From contig JAKOQB010000057.1 in assembly GCA_029778535.1 (NCBI GenBank), positions 62,001-126,000 of the forward strand: DNA of 64,000 nucleotides. Direction: 5' to 3'. The notes beneath the pieces are model-generated. The model was not told the origin of the DNA. It saw nothing but the letters and a program-made list of their open reading frames with translations, and ran no database searches. Both the position numbers and the translations under genes were made by a program. Shown here one piece after another: positions 29,144-39,153 of the stretch; the stretch's first letter is position 1, and each line of letters begins with the position of its first letter. The stretch is from Pseudomonadota bacterium (GTDB taxonomy: Bacteria > Pseudomonadota > Gammaproteobacteria > Burkholderiales > Burkholderiaceae_F).

Positions 29144-29186
29144 TTGCAGGCAGGCACTTCCGAACGAAACGGAATTGAGGTAAGCC

Positions 29187-32100
29187 ATGAGTCGAGTCAG
29201 CTCAAGTTCATCCCGACCGCGGGTGCTTCGCCGGGCGCTGACGGCGGCATCACTCGCGTCACTGCTCGTTGCCGCCGGTGTCGCCGCGCAGACGGTGTCG
29301 TCGGTGCCGCTAATTCTCCCAACGCCGCTGCCGCCCAATCTGGTGCTGACGCTCGACGATTCGGGATCGATGCAATGGGCGTTCGTACCTGATGCAACCT
29401 GCAGCATCGCTTCGTCTCGCCGGGCGAAGTCCGGGTACCGCAATCCTCTGTACTACGACCCAGACGAAGTTTATCCCGCGCCGACCGATGTGAACGGCAA
29501 TCCGCTCACGACCAGTTTTACGAATGCGAAACTGAATGGGTTTGACGCCTCGCGCGGGGCAATCGATTTGAGCAGCGGATATCGACCGACCTGGGAATAC
29601 AGTCCGGACTCGAGCGTTCGACCGCAGGATACGGGCGCCACTTCATTCAATTGCCCCAACAGTTCCGGAGGCAGCGGTTGGCATGCATTTGCGCCACATG
29701 CGACGGCGGACCTCACGACAATCGTTGGCCCCAAGCCTTCAGGCACCGATAACCGCGCGAACCAGCCTGGGAATGCTTATTACTACAAATGGAACACCAG
29801 TTGCACGGCCTCGCAGATCGACGACGACACCTGCTACACGCTCGTGATCGTCTCCGCCACCTCGGGACCGGGCGGTACTGATGAGCGCCAGAATTTTGCC
29901 AACTGGTACTCCTTCTACCGCACGCGCAATCTAGCAGTGAAGAGCGGCGCGGCGCTGGCGTTTGGCGGTGTCAGTCCGGAAACACGAGTGGCGTTCCAAG
30001 CACTCAACACCTGCAATGCGCTGTCGACCACCAACTGCAATGGCCTGGGCTTCGATAACAAGATCCGGCGATTCCAAGGGTCACAGAAGACCAACTTCTA
30101 CAACTGGCTCTTCAAACTCCCCGCTAATGGAGGAACGCCTCTGCAGAGCGCATTACGTCGCGCCGGCGAGTACTACCGGACCAGTGGAATCTCGAGTCCC
30201 TATGCGGTGGATCCGCAGGTGACGCTCGGCACCGAGTACGCATGCCGCCCGAACTTTCACATCATGATGACGGACGGCATGTGGAACACCTCAACCGCCA
30301 ACTGTGGAAGCAGCAGCTGCGGAAACAACGACAGCGCCAGCCGCACATTGCCAGATGGAACCGCCTACTCGGCGCGCGCTCCCTATTCGGACAGCAATAG
30401 CAACAGTCTCTCGGACGTCGCGTTCTACTACTGGGCGACCGATCTGCGCACGGACATCGCAAACAAGGTCATCCCGCGCTTCACGGACCGCTCGGATCCC
30501 GATACGGCCGCGCAATTCTGGAATGCGAAAAACGATCCTGCGACCTGGCAGCACATGGTCAATTTCACCGTCGGCCTGGGTCTCACGAACCAGCTGACTC
30601 TGACGAACATGAAGTGGGGCGGCAGTACGTTCGCGGGCGATTACGCTAATTTCGCCAGCGGCTCCCAGTCGTGGCCGTCGGTCGGCTCACTCAGCAGCGC
30701 GGGAGCGGGCAAGGTCTATGACCTGTGGCATGCGGCAATCAACAGCCGCGGGCAATTCTTTTCCGCAGACAGCCCGACCCAGTTGAACTACGCGCTCAAT
30801 TCGGCGATCAAGGCAACTTTGGCGCGAGAAGCTTCGTCCTCGGCGCTCGCCACCAACTCCACGCGCCTAGACACCGGCACCGTCGTGTTTCAGGCGCGAT
30901 TCCGAAGCGGCGACTGGACGGGCGAGATGACAGCCTATGGGCTGAACGCCGACGGAAGCCTCGCCTCTGCACGCTGGGACACATCGGATACGCCATCGCT
31001 TATCCCGTCTGCTTCGACACGCAAGATCTACAGCTGGGACGGTACGACCGGCGTTGCGTTCAGCGACACGGGCGTCACGAGTTCAATGTGGACGGCGATG
31101 GGCCTGGGGACAGCACCGGCCGCGACGCGCACGCAAATGGTCAACTTCCTGCGCGGCGATCAATCGAACGAGCAATCCAACGGGGGCAGTTATCGGTCGC
31201 GCAGCACGCGCCTAGGCGACGTAGTCAACTCTGATCCCGTGTTCGCTGGAGCAGGCAACTTTGGATACTCGATCCTACCCGAAGGGCTTTCGACCGCTAC
31301 GGAGCCCTACGCCAATTACCTGACGTTCAAACGAGGAGCCGGTCGCGCCAAGATGGTCTACATCGGCTCGAACGACGGCATGCTGCATGGGTTCAATGCC
31401 GATACCGGTGCGGAGGTCTTCGCGTATGTGCCGCACGCAGTCCTCGGCAATATGACGCAGTTGTCGGACCCGGCCTACTCGCACCTTTTCTTCGTCGACG
31501 GATCGCCATTCGTTGGCGATGCGTACTTTCCGAGCGCGCCGGCGGGTGAGCGCTGGCGTTCCACATTGGTGGGTGTGACAGGCGCCGGCGGCAGCGCCGT
31601 GTTCGCGCTTGACGTTCGTCAGCCCTCGGACTTTTCGACCGAGGCGACCGGAGTCACGCGCGTGCTTTGGGAGCGCGATGCGGGCTACTCTGGGTTCCAG
31701 GACCTTGGATATACGATCGGACGACCCATCATCGCGCGGCTTAACAACGGCGAATGGGCGGCGGTGTTCGGCAATGGATACAACAGCACATACGGATGCG
31801 CGGTGTTGTTTGTTGTGCGCTTGAGCGACGGAACGGTTCTGAAGAAGATCGACACGCAGACGCGTGCGACGCCGACGACGCCATGCACGGGCGGCGCGAA
31901 CGGATTGAGTTCACCGTCGCTTCTCGACGTCAACGGCGACCGCGTGATCGACGTCGTTTACGCTGGCGACATTCAAGGCAACGTCTGGAAGTTTGACCTG
32001 TCGGGCAACGATCCTGCTGTGTGGGGTGTGGCCTACACGAATGGATCCAGTCCCGCGCCGTTGTTCACTGCGCGCAATCCTTCCGGGCAGGTCCAGCCGA

Positions 32101-32765
32101 TCACGACGGTGGTCGAAATCGGTGCGCCTCCACCCGGGCGTACCGGGAACATGGTGTATGCCGGAACCGGGCGCTTCTACGCCATTGGCGATCAGATCGA
32201 CCTCACCGTTCAGTCGATCTACGGAATCTACGACGACGGAACTCGAATCACGCAGAGCGCCCGGACTCCGTCGGCAACCTATCCTCTGGTGCAGCAAACG
32301 TACACGGTGTCCAGCGTGGGTTCTCAGAACGTTCGAGACGTAAGCACGACCGTGGTCGACTACGCGAGTAAACGGGGTTGGTTCGTCGACCTTTCGAATT
32401 CGCCGGCTGATGGCGAACGGGTCACGACCAATCCGCAGTTGTCGGCCGGGCGTCTGTTTGTACGCAGCTTCGCTCCCTCGTCCGATCCGTGCGACTTCGG
32501 TGGCACCGGCTGGCTGATGGCGTTTGATCCGTTCTCCGGCGGCCAGCTGCCCTACGCCGTTTTCGACATCAACAACGACGGCGCATTCAACAACACGGAC
32601 AAGCATGCCGGCCTTCAGGTCAAGGGCGGGCGCGGCATGTCGCTGATCTACGGCGGAACCTACGGGCGGGCGCTGCTCGGCAACGCCGACAGCAGCGTGA
32701 GTTCGATCAGGATCGCCGGAGACCCGAACGCGGGCGGTCGCGCATCTTGGCGCGAACTGCAGTAG
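29187..32765 (+). CDS. pilY1: PilY1-type pilus tip adhesin, set B, metal motifs intact
   Basis: 1192 residues, exactly the length of the set A paralogue, with a signal peptide ending near residue 34. The von Willebrand A-like part has an intact MIDAS: DDSGS (Asp57, Ser59, Ser61) and MTDG (Asp363). The propeller carries the canonical calcium loop DVNGDRVID (914-922) followed by YAGDIQGNVWKFDL. PilY1 calcium binding is known in Pseudomonas to control extension and retraction, so this copy is predicted to be metal-responsive. Codon use looks less GC-rich than in set A. Confidence 0.95.
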   Translation: MSRVSSSSSRPRVLRRALTAASLASLLVAAGVAAQTVSSVPLILPTPLPPNLVLTLDDSGSMQWAFVPDATCSIASSRRAKSGYRNPLYYDPDEVYPAPTDVNGNPLTTSFTNAKLNGFDASRGAIDLSSGYRPTWEYSPDSSVRPQDTGATSFNCPNSSGGSGWHAFAPHATADLTTIVGPKPSGTDNRANQPGNAYYYKWNTSCTASQIDDDTCYTLVIVSATSGPGGTDERQNFANWYSFYRTRNLAVKSGAALAFGGVSPETRVAFQALNTCNALSTTNCNGLGFDNKIRRFQGSQKTNFYNWLFKLPANGGTPLQSALRRAGEYYRTSGISSPYAVDPQVTLGTEYACRPNFHIMMTDGMWNTSTANCGSSSCGNNDSASRTLPDGTAYSARAPYSDSNSNSLSDVAFYYWATDLRTDIANKVIPRFTDRSDPDTAAQFWNAKNDPATWQHMVNFTVGLGLTNQLTLTNMKWGGSTFAGDYANFASGSQSWPSVGSLSSAGAGKVYDLWHAAINSRGQFFSADSPTQLNYALNSAIKATLAREASSSALATNSTRLDTGTVVFQARFRSGDWTGEMTAYGLNADGSLASARWDTSDTPSLIPSASTRKIYSWDGTTGVAFSDTGVTSSMWTAMGLGTAPAATRTQMVNFLRGDQSNEQSNGGSYRSRSTRLGDVVNSDPVFAGAGNFGYSILPEGLSTATEPYANYLTFKRGAGRAKMVYIGSNDGMLHGFNADTGAEVFAYVPHAVLGNMTQLSDPAYSHLFFVDGSPFVGDAYFPSAPAGERWRSTLVGVTGAGGSAVFALDVRQPSDFSTEATGVTRVLWERDAGYSGFQDLGYTIGRPIIARLNNGEWAAVFGNGYNSTYGCAVLFVVRLSDGTVLKKIDTQTRATPTTPCTGGANGLSSPSLLDVNGDRVIDVVYAGDIQGNVWKFDLSGNDPAVWGVAYTNGSSPAPLFTARNPSGQVQPITTVVEIGAPPPGRTGNMVYAGTGRFYAIGDQIDLTVQSIYGIYDDGTRITQSARTPSATYPLVQQTYTVSSVGSQNVRDVSTTVVDYASKRGWFVDLSNSPADGERVTTNPQLSAGRLFVRSFAPSSDPCDFGGTGWLMAFDPFSGGQLPYAVFDINNDGAFNNTDKHAGLQVKGGRGMSLIYGGTYGRALLGNADSSVSSIRIAGDPNAGGRASWRELQ

Positions 32766-32813
32766 CACGGTCCGCGGCACTCAGACTCCCACGGTTCCGG
32801 CTATGCTTTGAAC

Positions 32814-33242
32814 ATGGCCGGAACCCACGCACCCCACCTCCCCACCGACATCACCCTTCACACCGCCTCGCGGCTGCTTGAAATCGCGTTCGACGACGGA
32901 CGCGTGTTCAAGCTGCCGTTCGAGTTCCTGCGCGTGTACTCGCCGTCGGCCGAGGTGCGCGGGCACGGGCCGGGGCAGGAGACGCTGCAGTTCGGCAAGC
33001 GCGACGTGACGATCACGGCGCTGGAGCCGGTCGGCCACTACGCGGTGCAGCCGACGTTCTCCGACGGTCACGCGAGCGGCATCTATACCTGGGACTACCT
33101 GTATGAGCTGGGCGAGAACCAGGAACGCTTCTGGGCTGACTACCTCGCGCGCCTCGAGGCCGCCGGCGCGAGCCGCGATCCGGACGATCCGCGCAACGCC
33201 GCGTTCGTGATGAGCGGCGGGCCGAGCTGCGGCCATCATTGA
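32814..33242 (+). CDS. DUF971 (gamma-butyrobetaine hydroxylase N-terminal-like) protein
   Basis: 142 residues. The pattern [37 protein letters not shown] and [18 protein letters not shown] is typical of stand-alone DUF971 proteins, which share a fold with the N-terminal zinc-binding domain of gamma-butyrobetaine hydroxylase. The role is unknown; the gene commonly precedes ubiE in betaproteobacteria, as here with a four-base gap. The terminal GGPSCGHH could bind metal. Confidence 0.88.
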   Translation: MAGTHAPHLPTDITLHTASRLLEIAFDDGRVFKLPFEFLRVYSPSAEVRGHGPGQETLQFGKRDVTITALEPVGHYAVQPTFSDGHASGIYTWDYLYELGENQERFWADYLARLEAAGASRDPDDPRNAAFVMSGGPSCGHH

Positions 33243-33246
33243 CGCG

Positions 33247-33996
33247 ATGGCCGATAAGTCGGGCGATTCGACCACACACTTCGGCTACCGGCAGGTCACC
33301 GAGGGGGAAAAGGCGCAGCGCGTCGCGCAGGTGTTCGATTCGGTCGCGTCCAGATACGACCTGATGAACGATCTGATGTCGGCCGGCCTGCACCGGCTGT
33401 GGAAGGCGTTCACCGTGCGGCAGGCCGATGTGCGACCGGGCATGAAGGTGCTCGACGTGGCCGGCGGCACCGGCGATCTGGCGCGCGCGTTCGCCAAGCG
33501 CGCCGGCCCGCAGGGCAGGGTCGTGCTGACCGACATCAACGGCGCGATGCTGCGCGAAGGCCGCGACCGCCTGCTGGACCGCGGCCTGATGCTCCCGCTC
33601 GTGCAGTGCGACGCCGAGCGTCTGCCGTTCGCGAGCGGGACGTTCGACGTCGTCAGCGTCGCCTTCGGCCTGCGCAACATGACGCACAAGGACGCGGCGC
33701 TGGCGGAGATGCGGCGCGTAACCCGCCCCGGCGGCAAGGTGATGGTGCTGGAGTTTTCCCGCATATGGCAGCCGCTCGCGCCTGTCTACGATGCGTACTC
33801 GTTCAACGTGCTGCCCTGGCTCGGCAAGAAGATCGCGGGCGACAGCGACAGTTATCGTTACCTCGCCGAATCGATCCGCGTGCATCCGTCGCAGGAAGAA
33901 CTCGCGCGGCTGATGGAACAGGCGGGCCTCGAAAGCGTCCAATGGTTCAACCTGACCGCGGGCGTGTGTGCGCTGCATGTGGGACGGAAGATCTGA
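33247..33996 (+). CDS. ubiE: Ubiquinone/menaquinone C-methyltransferase UbiE
   Basis: 249 residues. Motif I is [15 protein letters not shown]; other UbiE landmarks are [17 protein letters not shown] at the N-terminus, [10 protein letters not shown] and the C-terminal [12 protein letters not shown]. It C-methylates the 2-polyprenyl-6-methoxy-benzoquinol intermediate in ubiquinone synthesis. It forms a run with ubiJ and ubiB downstream. Confidence 0.97.
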   Translation: MADKSGDSTTHFGYRQVTEGEKAQRVAQVFDSVASRYDLMNDLMSAGLHRLWKAFTVRQADVRPGMKVLDVAGGTGDLARAFAKRAGPQGRVVLTDINGAMLREGRDRLLDRGLMLPLVQCDAERLPFASGTFDVVSVAFGLRNMTHKDAALAEMRRVTRPGGKVMVLEFSRIWQPLAPVYDAYSFNVLPWLGKKIAGDSDSYRYLAESIRVHPSQEELARLMEQAGLESVQWFNLTAGVCALHVGRKI

Positions 33997-34008
33997 TTGG
34001 AGACGCGA

Positions 34009-34941
34009 ATGAAGAAATGGTTGATCGGCGCGATGGTCGGCTTGATCGCCGCCTCGTTCACACTCGATGCCGACGCGCAGCGCCGGCTCGGCGGCGGCAG
34101 GACGCTTGGCAAGCCGTCGCAGACGCTTCAGCAGCGGCAGGCGACGCCGCCGCAGCAGCAGACGCCGCCCGCGCAGCAGGCCGCGCCCGCACAACAGCCG
34201 GCGCCGGCCGCCGCAGGCACGGCCGCCGCACCGAAGCCCGCCAGCCCGCTGCGGGGCGCGCTGATGGGGTTGGCCGCCGGGCTGGGCCTCGCCGCCCTCG
34301 CATCGTGGCTCGGCTTCGGCGATACGCTGGCGACGATCATGCTGGTCGTGCTCGCCGGCCTGCTGGTGATGACGGTCGTGGGCTATCTGATGCGCCGCTC
34401 GGGCGCGCAGCCCGCGTACCAGGGCGCCGGCAACGACCGCTACCCGCCGCAGCCGCCCGAGGCGATGCCGCGGCCGATCGAACGTACTGCAGTCGAGACG
34501 GCGGCCGCGCGCCCCGGATCGGCGATGGATGAATTCACGCGCGGCGCGACGGCAAACCTCGACCAGCCGTGGGGCATCCCGGCCGGCTTTGACACCGAGT
34601 CGTTCCTCGCCAATGCGAAGAGCTACTTCACCCGGCTGCAGACGGCGTGGGACAGGTCGAACCTCGACGAACTGTCCGAATTCACCACGCACGAGATGTT
34701 CACCGCGCTGACGCACGAGCTGCGGGCGCGCGCAGGCAGCAGCAAGTCCGAGGTGGTGGCGCTGGACGCGAAGCTGCTCGGCATCGAAACCAACGCGACC
34801 GAGCATCTGGCCAGCGTGCGCTTCACCGGCACGCTGCGCGTCGACGGCGAACTCGAACAGTTCGACGAGGTCTGGAATCTCTCCAAGCCCACCGACGGCA
34901 AGACCGGCTGGCTGCTGGCGGGCATCCAGCAGCTCGCGTAA
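34009..34941 (+). CDS. Tim44-like domain protein
   Basis: 310 residues. Signal or anchor at 1-25, a Gln/Pro/Ala-rich low-complexity stretch (~40-85), two hydrophobic segments (~90-130), then a C-terminal Tim44-like domain (~190-310; [20 protein letters not shown] and WLLAGIQQL). Bacterial Tim44 proteins are membrane-associated and of unclear function. It lies between ubiE (12 bases upstream) and ubiJ, with an intrinsic terminator after it. ATG 34009 is chosen over the upstream TTG. Confidence 0.85.
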   Translation: MKKWLIGAMVGLIAASFTLDADAQRRLGGGRTLGKPSQTLQQRQATPPQQQTPPAQQAAPAQQPAPAAAGTAAAPKPASPLRGALMGLAAGLGLAALASWLGFGDTLATIMLVVLAGLLVMTVVGYLMRRSGAQPAYQGAGNDRYPPQPPEAMPRPIERTAVETAAARPGSAMDEFTRGATANLDQPWGIPAGFDTESFLANAKSYFTRLQTAWDRSNLDELSEFTTHEMFTALTHELRARAGSSKSEVVALDAKLLGIETNATEHLASVRFTGTLRVDGELEQFDEVWNLSKPTDGKTGWLLAGIQQLA

Positions 34942-34965
34942 GCGCGGGCCGCATCTGCGACAATC

Positions 34966-34990
34966 ACGGGCGCCTGCGGGCGCCCGTTTT
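34966..34990 (+). terminator. Intrinsic terminator after the Tim44-like gene
   Basis: A perfect 9-bp stem ACGGGCGCC / GGCGCCCGT with a TGCG loop is followed by a run of T. It lies 25 bases after the stop. It would separate DUF971-ubiE-Tim44 from ubiJ-ubiB, unless read-through occurs. Confidence 0.75.
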
Positions 34991-34997
34991 CATGGGT

Positions 34998-35023
34998 GTC
35001 ATTCTCGCGAACGCGAGAATGAC
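34998..35023. repeat. REP-like inverted repeat
   Basis: GTCATTCTCGCG-AA-CGCGAGAATGAC is a perfect 12-bp inverted repeat in the 102-base gap before ubiJ. It resembles the dispersed GTCATTCCCGCG...CGGGAATGAC palindromes found in many proteobacterial genomes. Only one copy was noticed in this window. Confidence 0.6.
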
Positions 35024-35043
35024 GCGCGCCCGGAACCATTGCC

Positions 35044-35622
35044 ATGCTGGATCAGTTCGCCTCCGACGCCGCGGTCGCGCTGCTCAATCGCCTGCTCGCG
35101 CGCGAGCGCTGGGCGCGCGATCGGCTGGCACCGTTCGCCGGGCGCGGCGCGCGCATCGAATGCGGGCCGTTCGTCGTGCAGCTCGGCATCCGCGACGGCG
35201 GCACGTTCGAGGCGACTGGCAACGCGCCCGACGTGACGATCTCGATGGACCCGGAGGCGCTGCCGCAGGCGCTGCTCGCGCCGCGCGCGATCATGCGCAA
35301 CGTTCGGCTCGACGGCGACGCGGAGTTCGCGCAGGCGCTCTCCTACGTGCTGCAGAACCTGCGGCCGGAGCCGGAGGAAGAGCTGTCGCGCTTCGTCGGC
35401 GACGCGGCCGCGCAGCGCATCGTCGGCTTCCTGCGCGCCGCCTTTGCGCAGGCGCAGGAGGCCGGCGCGCGGCTGGCCACGACCGCGGCGGACTACTTCG
35501 TCGCCGAGAACCCGCTGCTGGTCGCGCGCGCGGAGGCCGACGCGTTCGCGCGCGACGTGGCCGCGCTGCGCGACGACGTCGAGCGCCTGGCCAAGCGCAT
35601 CGAGAACCTCGCCTCGCGCTGA
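35044..35622 (+). CDS. ubiJ: Ubiquinone biosynthesis accessory factor UbiJ (SCP2 domain)
   Basis: 192 residues. An SCP2-like lipid-binding fold ([51 protein letters not shown]) occupies the first ~110 residues, followed by a helical region ending in a coiled coil ([19 protein letters not shown]). UbiJ works with UbiK and the Ubi complex to present the isoprenoid intermediates. The stop overlaps the ubiB ATG. Confidence 0.9.
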   Translation: MLDQFASDAAVALLNRLLARERWARDRLAPFAGRGARIECGPFVVQLGIRDGGTFEATGNAPDVTISMDPEALPQALLAPRAIMRNVRLDGDAEFAQALSYVLQNLRPEPEEELSRFVGDAAAQRIVGFLRAAFAQAQEAGARLATTAADYFVAENPLLVARAEADAFARDVAALRDDVERLAKRIENLASR

Positions 35623-37190
35623 TGCGCATCTTCCGGCTGCTGCGCATCCTGTGGGCCGTCTTCCGCTTCGGACTGGACGAGATCGTCCTGTCGAGCCTGA
35701 AGAGCCCGTCGCTGCAGTACCTGGTTCGCATCGTCACGTTCGGCCGCCGGCTGCACGAGCCGCGCGGCGTGCGGCTGCGGCGTGCGCTCGAAGACCTTGG
35801 TCCGATCTTCGTCAAGTTTGGGCAGGTTCTGTCCACGCGGCGCGACTTGCTGCCGGTCGACATCGCCGACGAGCTGGCCCGACTGCAGGACAAGGTGCCG
35901 CCGTTCGACTCCGACCTCGCGGTGCGCGAGATCGAGCGTGGGCTTGGCCGCAAGCTCGACGACCTGTTCTCGCAGTTCGATCGAGCGCCGGTGGCGAGCG
36001 CGTCGATCGCGCAGGTGCACTTCGCGCGGCTCAAGGGCGGCGCGCACGACGGCCGTCCCGTCGCGGTCAAGGTGCTGCGCCCCGGCATGCGCACGGCGAT
36101 CGACAAGGATCTGGCGCTGCTCGAAGTCGGCGCGGCGCTGGTAGAAAAGCTTTGGCGCGACGGCAAGAGGCTGCGGCCGCGCGCGGTGGTCGCCGAGTTC
36201 GACAAGTACCTGCACGACGAACTGGACCTGATGCGCGAGGCGGCCAACGCCTCGCAGTTGCGGCGCAACTTTGCCGACTCGCGCCAGTTGCGCGTGCCGG
36301 AGATGATCTGGGACTACTGCTGCCAGAACGTGATCGTGATGGAGCGCATGGGCGGCATACCCGTGAGCCAGGTCGACCGGCTGCGCGCCGCCGGCATCGA
36401 CATCAAGAAGCTGTCGGCCGACGCGGTCGAGGTGTTCTTCACACAGGCGCTGCGCGACGGCTTTTTCCACGCCGACATGCACCCCGGCAACATCTACGTC
36501 GGCGATTCGGGCGCGGACTTCGGCCGCTGGATCGCGCTCGACTTCGGCATCGTCGGCACGCTGTCGGACAGCGACAAGAACTACCTGGCGCAGAACTTCC
36601 TCGCGTTCTTCCGCCGCGACTACAAGCGCGTCGCCGAGCTGCACGTCGAAAGCGGCTGGGTGCCCGCCGCCACGCGCGTCGACGAACTGGAAAGCGCGAT
36701 CCGCGCGGTGTGCGAGCCGATCTTCGACCGGCCGCTGAAGGACATCTCGTTCGCGCAGGTGCTGCTGCGCCTGTTCGAGGCCAGCCGCCGCTTCAACGTC
36801 GAAGTGCAGCCGCAGCTCGTGCTGCTGCAGAAGACGTTGCTGAACATCGAGGGGCTCGGCCGCCAGCTCGACCCCGACCTCGACCTGTGGAAGACGGCCA
36901 AGCCGTTCCTCGAGCGCTGGATGCAGACACAGGTCGGTTTCAAGGGGCTGGAGGAGAAGCTGCGGCACGAGGCGGCGCAGTGGAGCCATCTGCTGCCGCA
37001 ATTGCCGCGGCTGATGCATCAGGCGCTGACCGACAGCTCGCATCACGACCGCATGTATGCCGAGCTGCGCGCGCTGCGACAGGAGACGCAGCGGCGCAAC
37101 CGTCTGCTCCTGATCGGCGTCACCTGCCTGGCGGCGTTCGCGCTGATGCTCGCGTGGAGTTTCTTCGGTTTCCGGCTTCCGGGACGATGA
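35622..37190 (+). CDS. ubiB: Ubiquinone biosynthesis regulatory protein kinase UbiB
   Basis: 522 residues. The ABC1/ADCK atypical-kinase features are present: [19 protein letters not shown] (KxGQ motif), an Ala-rich loop [12 protein letters not shown] in place of the P-loop, [11 protein letters not shown] (catalytic Lys), HADMHPGNI and DFGIVG. Two hydrophobic helices at the C-terminus (~495-520) anchor it in the inner membrane. It is needed for ubiquinone synthesis, probably as an ATPase that extracts precursors. Confidence 0.97.
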   Translation: MRIFRLLRILWAVFRFGLDEIVLSSLKSPSLQYLVRIVTFGRRLHEPRGVRLRRALEDLGPIFVKFGQVLSTRRDLLPVDIADELARLQDKVPPFDSDLAVREIERGLGRKLDDLFSQFDRAPVASASIAQVHFARLKGGAHDGRPVAVKVLRPGMRTAIDKDLALLEVGAALVEKLWRDGKRLRPRAVVAEFDKYLHDELDLMREAANASQLRRNFADSRQLRVPEMIWDYCCQNVIVMERMGGIPVSQVDRLRAAGIDIKKLSADAVEVFFTQALRDGFFHADMHPGNIYVGDSGADFGRWIALDFGIVGTLSDSDKNYLAQNFLAFFRRDYKRVAELHVESGWVPAATRVDELESAIRAVCEPIFDRPLKDISFAQVLLRLFEASRRFNVEVQPQLVLLQKTLLNIEGLGRQLDPDLDLWKTAKPFLERWMQTQVGFKGLEEKLRHEAAQWSHLLPQLPRLMHQALTDSSHHDRMYAELRALRQETQRRNRLLLIGVTCLAAFALMLAWSFFGFRLPGR

Positions 37191-39142
37191 GAGCGATCCG
37201 GCGCAGCGTGCTGGCGGCCGTCGTCGTCATCGCCGGCTGCGGCGGCGGCGGCAGCGCGCCCGCGCCCACGCCACCGCTGGTCTGTGCCGATTCCGCAGCG
37301 GTCTTCTCCACCTACGCCGATGCGTCGATCGCGGTCGGCAAGGCGGCCGGCGCCGTGATCGCCGCTTGCAACGGCCCGCTCGCCGACGTGCGCTGGACAC
37401 AGACCGCCGGGCCGGCGGTGACGCTGATCTCCGATCGAGCGCAGGCGATCAGCTTCGAACCGCCTTCGGCCGGCACGTACTCGTTCCGGGTCGACTTCAT
37501 CGATGCGACCGGCACCGCGCGCGCGACCGGCGTGACCGTCAACGCGACGCCGCCGTCCGCGGATGCGCAGGTCGTCGCGCGCGCCGACCAGGCGGTGCGC
37601 AAGGGCGGCACGGTGTCGCTGCGCGCGTGGCCGCCGGCCGGCGCGGGCGAGCAGACGAGCTGGCAGCAGCTCGACGGCCCGGCCGCGACGCTCGATACCT
37701 CGGACCCGGATCGGATCATCTTCACCGCGCCCGAAGTCGCGCGCGACACGGCGCTGCGCTTCCGCGTCACGCGCCGGACCGCGAGCGGCGGCACCGACAG
37801 CGACGACGTGCTGGTGCTGGTCGAGAACTATGCACAGGCGCCGGCCGGCAACGCCGCGTACGTCTTCAGCGGTTCGCACGTTTCGCGCGTGCATCCGTAC
37901 CGCAGCGCGGGCCCGTACGCGAACGTGCTCGTGCGCTGCGTGTATGACGCCGGCCTGCAGAGCGGCGGCGCGGGCAAGAACCTGTGCCCGCTGTCGCAGC
38001 TGCCGTTGCTGGCGCAGGAAACGGGCAGCGCGCTGCCGACGATCGAGCAGGTGATGAGCCGGGTGCTGGTGTCGCACGACTGGATGGGCGAGGTGTTCGA
38101 GCGCTATCTCGCCAGCGACGACCCCAACGGCGACATCCGCCGGCTGCTGAACGGCGTGACCGCGATCGTGATCGGCGCCCACGTGAGGCCCTCCTTCTAC
38201 AACCCCGCCACCGCGGCGATCCACCTCGATGCGGAAAACTTCTGGCTCACGCCCGCGCAGCGCGACGTGATCGACGAGGCGCCCGACTTCCGCATCGACT
38301 TCGCGCGCGACCTGAACTACGGCACGCTGTGGCGCTACACGCTGAACGACGCGTCGATCTTTCTGCCGTTTCCGGTCGACCGCCGGCTGTCGCGCGATCT
38401 GTCCTCCCTGCAGTTCGAAGCGAACTGGCTGCTGTATCACGAGCTGGGCCACAGTGCCGACTTCATACCGCCCGCGGTGCGCGGCGCGCTGAACAGCGCG
38501 CTTTCCGCGTGGGACAACGCCGCGCCGCGCTATGCAGCGCGCCAGTTGCCGTCGGACCGGTTGCAGGCGAGCCTGCCGCTGACCTCGCAGCCGATGTTCG
38601 CGCTGGGCCGGGTGAAATTCTGGGGCGAAATCGCCGATGCGACCCAGCGCGCCTACATGCCCGCCGACGTGACCGGCTTCTTCCTCACCGACGCCGCGAC
38701 CGACGACTATGCATACTCGATCAGCACGCCCGGAGCCACGCCGCGCGAGGACGCGGCGCTGCTGTTCGAGGAGTTCATGGTGGTGCGCAACCTCGGCGCG
38801 CGGCGCGACTTCGCCATCACGACCAGGATTCTCCCCGACTCTACGTCGAAGACGATCGTCGTGAATTGGGGCCAGCGCGGACGCGTCGGCGATGCGTTGG
38901 TCAAGCCGCGCGCGAAACAGATCGTGTTGGCGTTCGCGCCGTGGATCGACGCGGCGCAGGTCGACGCACTGGCCGCCCCACTTCCGATGCGTGCCGGCCA
39001 GAGCTGGGCGGACAACCTCGTGCTCGGCACGGCCGCGCCGGGCGCGCGCGCGCTGCGCACGCCGATCGATCCGCGCGGCGACGCCTATCTGCTGCAGCGG
39101 GCGCTGCGCCGGCCGGGTGCGGGCGTCGTCCCATCGCGGTGA
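37187..39142 (+). CDS. Putative zincin metallopeptidase lipoprotein with Ig-like domains
   Basis: 651 residues. Lipoprotein signal ending VVVIAGC, then a Gly-rich linker. Residues ~35-220 look like two Ig-like/PKD-type beta domains ([36 protein letters not shown]). The C-terminal half has a zinc-protease HExxH motif, [10 protein letters not shown] (His418, Glu419, His422), and a candidate third ligand Glu in LLFEEFMVV ~110 residues later, which fits gluzincin or M60-like layouts. No family is assigned with certainty. The start overlaps the ubiB stop (ATGA), an unusual coupling. Confidence 0.6.
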   Translation: MRAIRRSVLAAVVVIAGCGGGGSAPAPTPPLVCADSAAVFSTYADASIAVGKAAGAVIAACNGPLADVRWTQTAGPAVTLISDRAQAISFEPPSAGTYSFRVDFIDATGTARATGVTVNATPPSADAQVVARADQAVRKGGTVSLRAWPPAGAGEQTSWQQLDGPAATLDTSDPDRIIFTAPEVARDTALRFRVTRRTASGGTDSDDVLVLVENYAQAPAGNAAYVFSGSHVSRVHPYRSAGPYANVLVRCVYDAGLQSGGAGKNLCPLSQLPLLAQETGSALPTIEQVMSRVLVSHDWMGEVFERYLASDDPNGDIRRLLNGVTAIVIGAHVRPSFYNPATAAIHLDAENFWLTPAQRDVIDEAPDFRIDFARDLNYGTLWRYTLNDASIFLPFPVDRRLSRDLSSLQFEANWLLYHELGHSADFIPPAVRGALNSALSAWDNAAPRYAARQLPSDRLQASLPLTSQPMFALGRVKFWGEIADATQRAYMPADVTGFFLTDAATDDYAYSISTPGATPREDAALLFEEFMVVRNLGARRDFAITTRILPDSTSKTIVVNWGQRGRVGDALVKPRAKQIVLAFAPWIDAAQVDALAAPLPMRAGQSWADNLVLGTAAPGARALRTPIDPRGDAYLLQRALRRPGAGVVPSR

Positions 39143-39153
39143 TCGGCGCGACG

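Noticed and set aside
17085..32813. Direct repeat of the tRNA-Arg 3' end as an attachment site
   Set aside because: No second copy of the tRNA end was found near 32.8 kb and no integrase is present.
34067..34340. Overlapping small frames in the Tim44-like gene
   Set aside because: They arise from the Gln/Pro/Ala low-complexity stretch of the real gene.
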